In this document: positions 23,250-31,404 of the stretch, in pieces
Layout: the number at the start of each line of letters is the position of its first letter
How positions within the stretch are numbered: position 1 is the stretch's first letter
DNA from: Desulfobulbaceae bacterium
GTDB taxonomy: Bacteria > Desulfobacterota > Desulfobulbia > Desulfobulbales > Desulfocapsaceae
Length of the DNA: 33,269 nt
Assembly (NCBI GenBank): GCA_024227155.1
Contig: JAAELB010000630.1
Span: 1-33,269, forward strand
Direction of reading: 5' to 3'
Notes under the pieces: generated by a model
Told to the model about the DNA's origin: nothing
The model's input: the letters and a program-made list of their open reading frames with translations, nothing else
Database searches by the model: none
Made by a program: the position numbers and the translations under genes

Positions 23250-24154
23250 TACGAGAACTAGTCATTGTAAGTGGTAAAGGTGGTACGGGAAAGACAAGTA
23301 TCGCCGGAGCTTTCGCCTCTCTAGCTGAGAACTGTCTGCTCTGTGATGCTGATGTTGATGCGGCTGATCTTCATCTGCTTACAGCTCCTGAAGTACAGCA
23401 AAGTTCTGCCTTTATGGGTGGCTCGCTTGCTAACATCCGTACGGAGGATTGCAGTGAGTGTGGTAGATGCAGGGAGCTGTGCAAATTTGATGCGATATCG
23501 GAAGACTTCGTTATTGATCAATTGGGTTGTGAGGGGTGTGGTGTCTGTGTAGATCTCTGTCCCGAGGAGGCGATCGATTTTCCGATTCAGCAGTGTGGAG
23601 AATGGTATATTTCCGATACACGGCTTGGGCCGATGGTTCATGCCAGGCTCGGTATAGCTGAGGAAAATTCTGGAAAACTGGTGAGCCTGGTACGGCAGGA
23701 GGCGATGAAGCTCGCAGAACAGAAAGGATGTGGCCTTATTTTAACAGATGGCCCTCCGGGCATAGGTTGTCCGGTAATTGCCTCCATCGGAGGAGCTACA
23801 GCTCTTGTGATAATTGTTGAACCTACCGTTTCAGGGTTGCATGATATGCAGCGGGTAGCAGAGCTTGCGGTCCATTTCAAGGTGCCGGGTATGGTCTGCA
23901 TCAACAAATTTGATCTCAATGAGGAGATGAGCCTTAAGATTGAAGCGTATGCCCGTGAAAGAAACATGCAGATCGTTGGCCGAATCCCGTTTGACCCCAT
24001 TTTTGTAAAAGCGATGATTGAAGCAAAAAATATAATGGAACATTCGCCAGAGTCTCAGGCGGCTGAAGCTATACAAGGAATCTGGAAAAATATTATGAAT
24101 TCCCAATCAATGAATGATTTGGGGATTAAAGACCTGTCTAAGGTTATTCTATAA
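23246..24154 (+). CDS. MinD/Mrp-type P-loop ATPase with inserted 2[4Fe-4S] ferredoxin domain (paralog 2)
   Basis: The 302-aa paralog of the preceding gene product has the same order: SGKGGTGKTS, LLCDADVDAADLHL, ferredoxin motifs CSECGRCRELC and CEGCGVCVDLC, then LTDGPPGIGCPVI, VEPTVSGLHDM and INKFDLN. Its ADVDAADLH versus DVEEPNAH difference is the usual distinction between the two paralogs of such pairs, so a heterodimer is likely. A C-terminal tail of about 25 residues is extra compared with paralog 1. The start ATG overlaps the previous stop (ATGA), giving coupled, near-equal synthesis. Confidence 0.9.
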   Translation: MIRELVIVSGKGGTGKTSIAGAFASLAENCLLCDADVDAADLHLLTAPEVQQSSAFMGGSLANIRTEDCSECGRCRELCKFDAISEDFVIDQLGCEGCGVCVDLCPEEAIDFPIQQCGEWYISDTRLGPMVHARLGIAEENSGKLVSLVRQEAMKLAEQKGCGLILTDGPPGIGCPVIASIGGATALVIIVEPTVSGLHDMQRVAELAVHFKVPGMVCINKFDLNEEMSLKIEAYARERNMQIVGRIPFDPIFVKAMIEAKNIMEHSPESQAAEAIQGIWKNIMNSQSMNDLGIKDLSKVIL

Positions 24155-24172
24155 AAGAAAAGGAGCAAGAGA

Positions 24173-24559
24173 ATGGCAACAGTACGTATTGCAGTACCTT
24201 CAGAGGGACAAGGCGGACTTGACGGACTTCGTGCAGGACATTTTGGACATTGTGATGTTTTCACGCTGGTTGATGTGGAAGATGGTGCGATTAAGGATGT
24301 GTCAGTACTGGCAAACAAAGAACACGTCCAGGGTGGATGTATGGTGCCTGTGCAACTTCTCGCAGACAATAAGGTCCAGAGCCTGATTGTTGGTGGGATT
24401 GGTATGCGCCCTCTGATGGGTTTTAACCAGGTTGGCATTGATGTCTACTACGATGGTGAAAGGCGGGATATCAGACCTGTAGTAGAAGATATGATCGCAG
24501 CAAAATTGCCGAAAATCGCCGAAAATCAGGTGTGTGGCGGCGGTGGTGGACAGGGTTGA
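24173..24559 (+). CDS. NifX/NifB-type dinitrogenase cofactor domain protein with Gly-rich C-terminus
   Basis: The 128-aa PF02579-type protein has AGHFGHCDVFTLVDVEDG and QSLIVGGIGMRPLMGFNQVGIDVY. The C-terminus is VCGGGGGQG, a Cys followed by a glycine run, which could be a flexible metal-binding or docking tail. AAAGGAG lies seven bases upstream of the ATG. It follows the second ATPase by 18 bp and precedes another member of the same fold, so cluster handover between the two is plausible. Confidence 0.87.
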   Translation: MATVRIAVPSEGQGGLDGLRAGHFGHCDVFTLVDVEDGAIKDVSVLANKEHVQGGCMVPVQLLADNKVQSLIVGGIGMRPLMGFNQVGIDVYYDGERRDIRPVVEDMIAAKLPKIAENQVCGGGGGQG

Positions 24560-24584
24560 TAGTTGAGCGGAAAAAGGAGATATC

Positions 24585-24944
24585 ATGAAAGTTGCTGTTA
24601 CTGCAAAAGGGCCAGAACTGTCATCGCCCGTTGATCCAAGATTTGGTCGTGCGGCCTATATACTCATTGTTGATACTGAGACGATGGCGTGTGAGTCCCT
24701 TGACAACAGTACCAATGTCAACGCATTTAAAGGTGCTGGAATCCAGGCTGCTACCATGGTGGCGGATAAGGGAGCTGAGGTTTTACTCACCGGCTATTGT
24801 GGTCCCAATGCCTTCAAAACAGTTGAGGCGGCTGGGATGAAGGTTGTTAGCGATATCGCTGGCACCGTAGAGGAGGCTGTAAAGACCTTTCTTAATGGTG
24901 AAGTTGTATATAGTGATGGCGCTAATGTAGATGGACATTGGTAG
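24585..24944 (+). CDS. MTH1175-like NifX/NifB-type cofactor domain protein
   Basis: The 119-aa protein matches the compact PF02579 pattern closely: MKVAVTAKGPELSSPVDPRFGRA, GAGIQAATMVADKGAEVLLTGYCGPNAF and KTVEAAGMKVV. The GxCGPNAF motif and DPRFGRA loop are those of MTH1175 and of orange-protein-like members. AAGGAG lies five bases before the ATG. It is the third such domain in the operon; the three differ enough to suggest separate roles. Confidence 0.9.
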   Translation: MKVAVTAKGPELSSPVDPRFGRAAYILIVDTETMACESLDNSTNVNAFKGAGIQAATMVADKGAEVLLTGYCGPNAFKTVEAAGMKVVSDIAGTVEEAVKTFLNGEVVYSDGANVDGHW

Positions 24945-25004
24945 GATTTTGAGAACGACTGAACGGGATATCCTCTGTAGTCGGTTCAGTGGGAGATAAG
25001 GAAA

Positions 25005-25466
25005 ATGAATGATGATGAATTTAATGCCTTCGTAGACAATCTTCAGGGGGAAGTCTTCAGGGAGGCAAAAGATGCTCTGGGGGAGAGAGGTTTTGACCGT
25101 TGGAGGAATCCGAAGTTTTGTGGCCGGCTAGATAATCCTGACTGTTACGGTAAGTTGACTGGGGATTGTGGAGATACTATGGAAATGTATCTCAATATCT
25201 CCGGGGATCGGGTTGAACAGGTGGGATATTTCACCGATGGTTGCAGCTCCAGCTCCATTGCCGGTTCTTTTGCTGCAGAACTAGCCGTGGGTAAATCCTT
25301 TGAGGAAGTCTTAGATCTGCGCGGCAGTGATGTGTTGCAGAAGATTGGCCAATTCCCTAAAGAGGAAGAGCACTGTGCACATCTTGCTGTTCGAACCCTC
25401 CAGGAGGCACTCAATACGTACTTGATAGAAAAAACAAGTAGCTTGCACCAGGAAAAAGTAGGGTGA
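25005..25466 (+). CDS. NifU/IscU-like iron-sulfur scaffold protein
   Basis: The 153-aa protein has the three scaffold Cys positions in family context: TGDCGDTMEMYLNI, FTDGCSSSSIAGSFAAEL and EEHCAHLAVRTLQEAL. The central Ser-rich stretch and the HCA helix are typical of IscU/NifU N-terminal domains. The N-terminal 50 residues (NPKFCGRLDNPDCYGKL) resemble an anaerobe-specific subgroup. It is the last gene of the set and probably supplies [Fe-S] units to the ATPases. A weak 7-bp dyad (24958-24990) lies in the 60-bp gap before it, and GGGAG precedes the ATG. Confidence 0.87.
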   Translation: MNDDEFNAFVDNLQGEVFREAKDALGERGFDRWRNPKFCGRLDNPDCYGKLTGDCGDTMEMYLNISGDRVEQVGYFTDGCSSSSIAGSFAAELAVGKSFEEVLDLRGSDVLQKIGQFPKEEEHCAHLAVRTLQEALNTYLIEKTSSLHQEKVG

Positions 25467-25481
25467 TAATTCAAAAAACAT

Positions 25482-25510
25482 AAGGGGCTTCATGATGTGT
25501 GGGGCCCCTT
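25482..25510 (+). terminator. Likely terminator of the ORP-type operon
   Basis: AAGGGGC and GCCCCTT form a 7-bp GC-rich stem with a 15-base loop, followed by a T-containing but interrupted tail (GTTGTTACTT). It lies 16 bp after the last gene, so it probably ends the operon, though it is not strong. Confidence 0.5.
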
Positions 25511-25608
25511 GTTGTTACTTATTGAGGTAGTGCAGCGGGTTGAGTTATAGAACAGCTTAAGACTGTTGTTGGCAACCTTGATGTAAATACATGGATATGG
25601 GTGATAGA

Positions 25609-25932
25609 ATGTTGAAGAGAAAAAGCGGACAATGCAAACGAATTCTATTTACAGTCAGTATCATAGTCTTTGCAATCCCTCTACTGGCGATGGGTCACGA
25701 TACTGCATTAGATATTGGGCATGATTGGTACTGCCCGGATCCTGAAGCCCATGCACAGTATGAAAAACATCGAAAATTGCATGTTCAACACCAGGCGGAC
25801 GTCGTTGCGGTGATGTTGGAAAAAATCTATAGCGACGCTACGCTTACCGCTGAGCAAAAGAATGCAAAAACGGTTGCCATTCTTAATAAACATCTTTTCG
25901 TCGTACAATCCAAATTGGGTGTGGGGGACTGA
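25609..25932 (+). CDS. Small secreted protein of unknown function
   Basis: The protein of about 107 aa has a basic start (MLKRKSGQCKR) and a signal-peptide core (ILFTVSIIVFAIPLLAMG). The mature part of about 75 residues is His-rich (HDTALDIGHDW, EKHRKLHVQH) and predicted helical, ending QSKLGVGD. Such features could suit a periplasmic metal-related role, but I do not recognise the family. ATG 25609 has a weak GGTGA; ATG 25591 is also possible and gives six extra residues. It lies outside the ORP-type operon, after its terminator. Confidence 0.55.
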   Translation: MLKRKSGQCKRILFTVSIIVFAIPLLAMGHDTALDIGHDWYCPDPEAHAQYEKHRKLHVQHQADVVAVMLEKIYSDATLTAEQKNAKTVAILNKHLFVVQSKLGVGD

Positions 25933-25970
25933 TTCCCAGCTATGAAACAAGGACTTCTCTCGTTTAGCCA

Positions 25971-26022
25971 CCGTCATTCCCGCATGTTTTTAGCGGCAGA
26001 TAAGCATAGACTTCGATCCAGA
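25971..26022. repeat. Dispersed palindromic repeat, copy 2
   Basis: The copy opens GTCATTCCCG (25973) and contains CGGCAGATAAGC near 25994. The segment 25994-26022 matches 12418-12446 in inverted orientation at 28 of 29 positions. It sits downstream of the small secreted protein gene, between genes that point towards it. Confidence 0.7.
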
Positions 26023-26060
26023 CTACGATGCAGAGAAAAATATTTTCAATTGAAAACCTG

Positions 26061-26294
26061 CTAATTTCGCTTTGTTCCTGTATGGGTGAATGAGTTAGAG
26101 ATCATCCGGTAATGAGTACCTTTGTCAATGCCTATCACTTTACCACACAGGCAGTAAATCTTATGGTCTTTGACTGTGGTGGAATTATACTTTTTAGTTA
26201 TTCTCTTTTTATGGCAGCGTACCACATGGCCGTGGCCGATTTTTTCATATTTCCACAGCTTTTTCCTGCAGGCTGCACAATGTATTGTGAGCAT
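26061..26294 (-). CDS. Small zinc-ribbon-like protein
   Basis: This is a 77-aa basic protein with two Cys pairs: HCAACRKKLWKYEKIGHG and YCLCGKVIGIDKGTHYRM. The spacing suits a zinc ribbon, and the layout resembles a short conserved family of unknown role. It lies 13 bp downstream of the 26308-26616 gene on the same strand, suggesting one transcript. The upstream SD is weak, and no experimental function is known to me. Confidence 0.65.
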   Translation of the reverse strand: MLTIHCAACRKKLWKYEKIGHGHVVRCHKKRITKKYNSTTVKDHKIYCLCGKVIGIDKGTHYRMISNSFTHTGTKRN

Positions 26295-26307
26295 ACTATC
26301 TCAGGGG

Positions 26308-26616
26308 TTAGATTTTTTGGTGAATGCGATCGAGTTCAGCAACAGTGGCGAATTTGAAAAAACGCACCTTCCTGCTCCTGGGAAACTCCCTCTTGAGTAC
26401 TGTTTTTAATTTTTTGGACAGTTGCGACAAGTCGACCTCTGTATCATCATTAACATAGCCCTGTTCGCGCAGTAACACCCGGTGATCAGATAAACGGATT
26501 AAAGCAACTGTTCTGTTCCGTTTGTATGACATGATTTCAATTCCACTGTCAATTGGAACCTTGCCAATGAGGCGGATGGCGTCTCTTAATGCTGTTTCAA
26601 TGTTGATCAGTGCCAT
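26308..26616 (-). CDS. Conserved small basic protein of unknown function
   Basis: This 102-aa protein (MALINIETALRDAIRLIGKV, then SYKRNRTVALIRLSDHRVLL and VLKREFPRSRKVRFFKF) reads as a compact mixed alpha/beta domain with a basic KREFPRSRKVR segment that might bind nucleic acid. I do not recognise a named family. It forms a likely two-gene unit with the zinc-ribbon gene just downstream. The plausible composition and tight packing favour a real gene over a shadow frame. No strong ribosome site is seen. Confidence 0.6.
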   Translation of the reverse strand: MALINIETALRDAIRLIGKVPIDSGIEIMSYKRNRTVALIRLSDHRVLLREQGYVNDDTEVDLSQLSKKLKTVLKREFPRSRKVRFFKFATVAELDRIHQKI

Positions 26617-26676
26617 GGCGTAATAAAGATTACACTCCGTGGATGATGAAGCAAGAACACCTTAATCTCATCTTCA

Positions 26677-29316
26677 TTACATTTCTGATAACTGGAGCAT
26701 ATTGTGAACTGTTTCCTCCAGGCCTACCTTACCGTCACCACTTATATCTCCAAAGGTTGAAATGCTGGTGGGATTAGCTCCTGATAGTATCTGTAGACCC
26801 AAGATAACGTCGATAAGATCGATGGTAGCGTTCATATCAATATCTCCTGGCATTTCATCAACCAGAAGATTGTCAAAATAGCCGATAACCTCAGCCGGGC
26901 TGTTACGCACCCTGATACTGATTTCCTTGGATTCAGTGAGGGGGGCGATGTAGGGGATGCCTGCTGTCGGTAATTGTTTTGAAATTGATAACATGAGATC
27001 TTTTGTTAATGTGTTTGTTATGATGCATTCCAATAGAGTCCCTCTTTTTCGCAGGTAGGCGGTATACAAAGTGTCCGCCTCAGCTTCAGCAGTCTCAAAC
27101 AAAATGGACTGATAGCCTTCTGGTTGAGATTTGTCATCCATATCAATGGCACAGACGACCCTGTAATTTGAACTGTTTCCAGCTTTTTCTAACCGTGCGA
27201 ACATATAAATTTTTCCGTCAGTGCCGTCATAGCCCTGGTCATTGACAGAAGTGTAGAGGCCATTTCCCCAGGAACCTCCTGCACGTAACTCTGTCCTGGC
27301 ACTCTCGTCTGGAACTATGGTTCCATCCATTTTCATATCAATTTGAAGTGTATCCGTGTTGTGGATTGCAGTGGGTAGAGTTGCTCTGGTTTTGATTTGG
27401 GTATCCGTAATGGTATCACCCGGTGCCACCTTCACTCCCAATTTCAGCATGTTATCTGTAACGGTGGCTTGGCCGATGGGGTGGTCCTTGTGCCATAGTG
27501 ACAAACTCAAAGCAGGGTCTGCACCGTCAAACGAATCGTAGGAAATCAAACCTGAACCATTGTCCACCATAATATTATCAAAGACAGTATCAAGCTTATA
27601 CAGATCGGGGTCACCTTTGAAGGGTTGTTTAAGGGAAATTCGGGATCTTAAAAATGTACTTGCTGAATGCGCTGCACTTCCCCTAGTGGGGCCAACAACT
27701 GTTGCTAACGGTTCTGTTGGTTGGCTGCCTAGGGTGGAGGTAAAGCTACTCGCTCCATCGTAGTTGACCTCCAGTGCATAACTCACCCCCGTCTGCCATC
27801 CACCTGGTGGAGGGGTGAATATGCCGGATGCTAACTCTGTGCTGGTCGCATAGTTGGCATCCTCAATCCTGCTGAGAAAATACCAGGCCTCCAGTCCGTT
27901 TCCTCTATCACCAAATCGAATCAGGAATAGTATGTCTCCGGCAGCGTTACTCGCATTTGTATTTTGATTATAAAAAAAACTGAAAAATTCGGCTGAGGCG
28001 TAGTCAATTTCTGTTGCCTGCGATATATCTCCTATGGAGTCGAGACGTATCGTTGACCTGAATGCTGTTATGTCTCTTGCATTGCTTGATTGGAAGCGTG
28101 ATCTGGCCTGAATCACGCTACTGGCGGCCGTCGCCGAATATGGTCGTAAAAGATGGTGGAGTTCACCGTTATCGATAAAAACATTAAAATCACTTATGTA
28201 GGAGTTTCCCCAGCTGTTATCAAGTGCAGGGAGAGTGTTCCAGTTCTCATATGTCTTTATTTCGGCGTAAGTAGTTAAACTGAAGTTTTTTCCACTTTCC
28301 TCCTGGAGCAGGGAGACGACTATTGGTGATGCTTCATAACAGTTCTCGCTTATTCCGCTAGTTGTCCACCAGGCGTCATAGTGACTGACTGCATTGCCGG
28401 TGCTGATATAGTAGGTTCCTGGCAGGAGTACGATTTCATAGGTCCCGTCAGGGAAATTGACTCCTGAGCCTGTGTCAATGTTATAGTCACAGGGATTTCC
28501 TGTCCAGGAACTAACGCTGAAAAAAGATTCATTGGAAATGGGTGTAACCCCATCAGACTCAAAGACTGTGCCCGTTATTTTTCCACCCGGTTCCAGGGTG
28601 ATGTTCTTATTGCTGTTATCAGTGGTTGGGTTGAAAATATCAGCCATGCTGCAATCTCTAGTTCCCTGGCCATCGGAAGTCCAGAGTTCATCAATTAAAA
28701 AAGAATCCTCATTTGTGCCGTAGGATGGTTCAAAACCTGTTTGAGGGTCAAAACTCAGTCCTATCGGTTGATTGTTTGGGACAAGAATGGAGTAGCTACC
28801 CCCAAGTGAGGAATCAACACTGTCAAAATAATTGCCGTAACAGCCTAAGTCGAAAAAGACACTCACAAATATGGGTTCGCTGTTATTGCCGGTTATTGTT
28901 CCTGATACAATCGTGCCGGTTTCCAAGGTTATATTCTTACTGCTAGTGTCAATTGTTGGGTTGAAGCTTTCTGCATTACCGCAATTCCAGCCCTGACCGG
29001 ATGATGTCCAATATTCTTTTAGAAGGAGTGAGCTTGAATTGCTCCCACCTTGTGGATCAAAACGAAGGTAATAGTTCTGATCGTCAGGTACAGTGAATGA
29101 GTAGGTTCCGTTAGTAGCTGAACTGGTTGTATCGGCAATTTCTCTTTCACCCCAGTACTCACACGCATTGGTCGCAACAAAGGCGCTGATAAATATTTCC
29201 TCACTATTGTGGTTCGAGATGGTTCCCGAAATAATTGCTGCATATGTTGAACTAGCAGCGATGGCGGAAAACGTGATGATACAAACTATAGAGGTGAAAT
29301 TTTTATAAGAAAGCAT
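26677..29316 (-). CDS. Secreted multidomain protein with dockerin-like EF-hand C-terminus
   Basis: The 879-aa protein has a signal peptide (to about residue 27, STYAA). Three N-terminal repeats of about 100 residues follow, each opening like ISGTISNHN / VSGTITGNN / ITGTVFESDG, holding a WTSxGxGxxC-type segment and ending in NITLE or NFSL; they look like beta-sandwich (carboxypeptidase-regulatory or Cna-B-like) domains. A long middle region (about 350-815) has no family I recognise. The end has two Ca-binding loops in dockerin arrangement: DIDMNATIDLIDVILGLQIL and DISGDGKVGLEETVHNML. A strong AGGAG precedes the ATG. It may be a cell-surface or extracellular matrix component; no cohesin partner is in the window. 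Confidence 0.75.
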   Translation of the reverse strand: MLSYKNFTSIVCIITFSAIAASSTYAAIISGTISNHNSEEIFISAFVATNACEYWGEREIADTTSSATNGTYSFTVPDDQNYYLRFDPQGGSNSSSLLLKEYWTSSGQGWNCGNAESFNPTIDTSSKNITLETGTIVSGTITGNNSEPIFVSVFFDLGCYGNYFDSVDSSLGGSYSILVPNNQPIGLSFDPQTGFEPSYGTNEDSFLIDELWTSDGQGTRDCSMADIFNPTTDNSNKNITLEPGGKITGTVFESDGVTPISNESFFSVSSWTGNPCDYNIDTGSGVNFPDGTYEIVLLPGTYYISTGNAVSHYDAWWTTSGISENCYEASPIVVSLLQEESGKNFSLTTYAEIKTYENWNTLPALDNSWGNSYISDFNVFIDNGELHHLLRPYSATAASSVIQARSRFQSSNARDITAFRSTIRLDSIGDISQATEIDYASAEFFSFFYNQNTNASNAAGDILFLIRFGDRGNGLEAWYFLSRIEDANYATSTELASGIFTPPPGGWQTGVSYALEVNYDGASSFTSTLGSQPTEPLATVVGPTRGSAAHSASTFLRSRISLKQPFKGDPDLYKLDTVFDNIMVDNGSGLISYDSFDGADPALSLSLWHKDHPIGQATVTDNMLKLGVKVAPGDTITDTQIKTRATLPTAIHNTDTLQIDMKMDGTIVPDESARTELRAGGSWGNGLYTSVNDQGYDGTDGKIYMFARLEKAGNSSNYRVVCAIDMDDKSQPEGYQSILFETAEAEADTLYTAYLRKRGTLLECIITNTLTKDLMLSISKQLPTAGIPYIAPLTESKEISIRVRNSPAEVIGYFDNLLVDEMPGDIDMNATIDLIDVILGLQILSGANPTSISTFGDISGDGKVGLEETVHNMLQLSEM

Positions 29317-29594
29317 GAGTTACTCCTGTTCATAGGTGAACTTGTGATCGGGTTTATTAAAATACAGTACCACAATGTCGCAGTTTGACAATTGGTGAAA
29401 ATACTGGTTTTTATATCCGTAAATTTACCAGGTAAATTGCACCTCCTTCTGACATCAATGATTATAGCCTGACTGATATTAAGACCTGGAATCCCTTTTG
29501 CTAATCCGCTGGCTTGACCAACCCTGAAGATCTTTGGTATGATTCAATAGGGTGACAGGTAATGGGGTGTTAGCTCAAAGTTGAGGGGGATATC
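29317..29594. other. Divergent intergenic region
   Basis: This region separates the secreted multidomain protein from the kinase-like gene. A TTGACA at 29385-29390 is followed after 18 bases by TTTTAT, a possible rightward sigma-70 promoter with a leader of about 170 bases. No repeat or RNA gene was recognised. Confidence 0.35.
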
Positions 29595-30641
29595 ATGATT
29601 GTAAAAATACTTACACTCATTTTACTTACCGGTTTTATTACGGCGGAGCATGTGTTGTATCACAACACCGTGCGAGGCATTCATGTGTTGCATCAACAAT
29701 TGTTCTTTATCCCCCTTATTCTCGCCAGTTTTTGGTATGGTTTACGTGTAGGCGTCACAATAACAACAGCTATAAGTCTATTGTATGTAATACCTGTAGT
29801 GTTGCACAACAAAGAAGCAAGTTCCCAATTAGTCGTAATGACCCAAATATGCATTTATTTTTCAGTTGCGATTTTAATCGGTTGGTTATCAGATCGGAAG
29901 CGAAGAGAGCAAAGCAGGTTGTTTCAAAAAGAGAGATCCACCGCACTCCGTAAAGCATCCTCTGCACTAATTTTTATAATTCAAGATATTATTCTCCACA
30001 TAGAAAACATCTATGCCGGAGGAGATGAGGGCGAAAACAGTTCTAAAAGGGGTGATATTGAAACTGAAATCAGCCGCTTGAAAAGACTCCTGGAGACACT
30101 GACTCAATTCAATAAACCACAGGGTGGCGTAACTTTAGCAAACAACTTAAACGATTTAATACTCGACAGAATTCCAGTATATCACCAGTCTGCTGCTTCG
30201 AAAGGTGTGAAGGTGGAAACCGATTTAAAACAAGGAGGGTGTCCCTCCATGATCACGACGGAGTCTGTTCTGATGATCATCGACTCTGTGGTAGACAATG
30301 CGATTGATTTTTCAAAGAGAGGTCAGTCTATAATTTTACGATTGAAACGCAAGGGAGATTTCTGCCTATTTGAAGTTGAAGATTTTGGACCAGGAGTATC
30401 AAAAGAAAATGAGACTAAGCTCTTTACCGTGTTTTTCACCACTAAATCTGACGGTTACGGTCTGTCACTCTCTTCTGGAAGAAAAGTTTTACGAGACCTC
30501 GGTGGTGATCTTCTTTACAATTCAAAAGAAAATGCTGGTTCAATTTTCACAGTGAAAATCCCCCGGGAGAGCCCAGAGCAGAAGGTGCAAGAGTATGACA
30601 CCTCTGAGACAGAGGGGGAGGTACTACAAGAAAGGGCTTAG
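29595..30641 (+). CDS. Membrane histidine-kinase-like ATPase lacking a recognisable H-box
   Basis: This 348-aa protein has about four transmembrane segments (residues 1-105; ITTAISLLYVIPVVL), a short linker, and a GHKL ATPase domain (about 200-335): N-box VVDNAIDFS, G1 DFGPGV, F-box FTVFFTTK and G2 SDGYGLSLSSG. The region where a HisKA helix with HExxNPL should lie reads SALIFIIQDIILHIENI, so no standard phospho-acceptor motif is visible; His138 is the nearest candidate. It has GAGGGGG five bases before the ATG. It is followed, in another frame, by a GAF-like piece, so the original gene may have been longer. No response regulator is nearby. Confidence 0.75.
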   Translation: MIVKILTLILLTGFITAEHVLYHNTVRGIHVLHQQLFFIPLILASFWYGLRVGVTITTAISLLYVIPVVLHNKEASSQLVVMTQICIYFSVAILIGWLSDRKRREQSRLFQKERSTALRKASSALIFIIQDIILHIENIYAGGDEGENSSKRGDIETEISRLKRLLETLTQFNKPQGGVTLANNLNDLILDRIPVYHQSAASKGVKVETDLKQGGCPSMITTESVLMIIDSVVDNAIDFSKRGQSIILRLKRKGDFCLFEVEDFGPGVSKENETKLFTVFFTTKSDGYGLSLSSGRKVLRDLGGDLLYNSKENAGSIFTVKIPRESPEQKVQEYDTSETEGEVLQERA

Positions 30642-30831
30642 CTCAACACTCGAATTAGACATGGTCCTGACAAGTATTATTCACCACGCTGTAAAACTCT
30701 CAGACACAACCGGTGGGACGATTTTTGAATTTGAAGAATCTGGACAGTTTTTTGTTCTGAGGATCACCTATGGTCTCAGCAATACCATTGCATCTAAAAT
30801 AAACAGTACAGCTTTTCGCTTAGTACCTTAG
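30595..30831 (+). pseudogene. GAF-domain fragment
   Basis: This 78-aa frame contains LSSTLELDMVLTSIIHHAVKL, GGTIFEFEESGQFFVLRITYGLS and then ends. This is the opening third of a GAF domain (LDxVLxxI, then a GxxxxFE strand). The domain core is missing, so the fragment is almost certainly non-functional. It overlaps the end of the kinase-like gene in a different frame; the GAF-like part starts right at that gene's end, which fits a frameshift or recombination joint. Codons before about 30637 are probably not part of the domain. Confidence 0.55.
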
Positions 30832-30875
30832 AAATTTGGAATAATGGCGAAGGGTAACTATCGGTGCTCATAAAA

Positions 30876-31394
30876 TTAGAAAAAACTTTCCGGCCCAAAT
30901 TCCGGTGGTTCTGCAAAGGCAATAGATTCCACAAGTCCATGGGGGAGGTGTGTAAGTGCATCTCCTTCCAGTGTGGCTGTCTCGGAGCCATCGTTGCGAA
31001 TAAAAGTACCCCTCTTGTTGGCTTCGATTTTCACTTTCACTTTCATAACAGCTTCAAAAAGCTCTGTGGGACCAGTTATTGAAAAACTGATGCCTACGAA
31101 ATTACCAACTAGAAAACCTTTTTCTTTAAAGAAGGTTGTTGCGTTGTTAATGCTCTCAGTTGATGGGGTGAAGTTATGAATGTTTTCAGATGTTAAGACG
31201 GTGTCTGGTTCAATTTTATCTCCATTGATAGAGCGAATTATAATTTGAGCGGAGAGAACATGTTGGTCGTTTGTCATAGGGGGCTGACCTCCAGGGTTGG
31301 GTGCGGGACTGCTATGAAGATAGTTGGTACATGTAATGAGGAGTAGTAAACTAAGGAAACCTGCAATGTTGAGATTAAGAAATGTCCCTCTCAT
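30876..31394 (-). CDS. Exported or lipid-anchored protein, possibly sedolisin-propeptide-like
   Basis: This is a protein of about 172 aa from ATG 31394, with an N-terminal hydrophobic segment (FLNLNIAGFLSLLLLITC) that may be a lipoprotein signal with Cys at the end (LITC, a weak lipobox). The mature part has LSAQIIIRS, NIHNFTPSTESINNATTFFKEKG and FVGISFSITGPTELFEAVMKV, which recall the ferredoxin-like propeptide of kumamolisin/sedolisin proteases; no protease domain follows, so it could be a chaperone- or inhibitor-like domain. This is a weak pattern-based suggestion. The frame is open to 31439, but that extension lies within a MITE. AGGA lies eight bases before ATG 31394. Confidence 0.6.
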   Translation of the reverse strand: MRGTFLNLNIAGFLSLLLLITCTNYLHSSPAPNPGGQPPMTNDQHVLSAQIIIRSINGDKIEPDTVLTSENIHNFTPSTESINNATTFFKEKGFLVGNFVGISFSITGPTELFEAVMKVKVKIEANKRGTFIRNDGSETATLEGDALTHLPHGLVESIAFAEPPEFGPESFF

Positions 31395-31404
31395 GGAATC
31401 AGTC

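Noticed and set aside
24958-24990. ACTGAAC / GTTCAGT dyad as a terminator before the NifU-like gene
   Set aside because: Short stem, 19-base loop and no T-tract; at most a weak hairpin.
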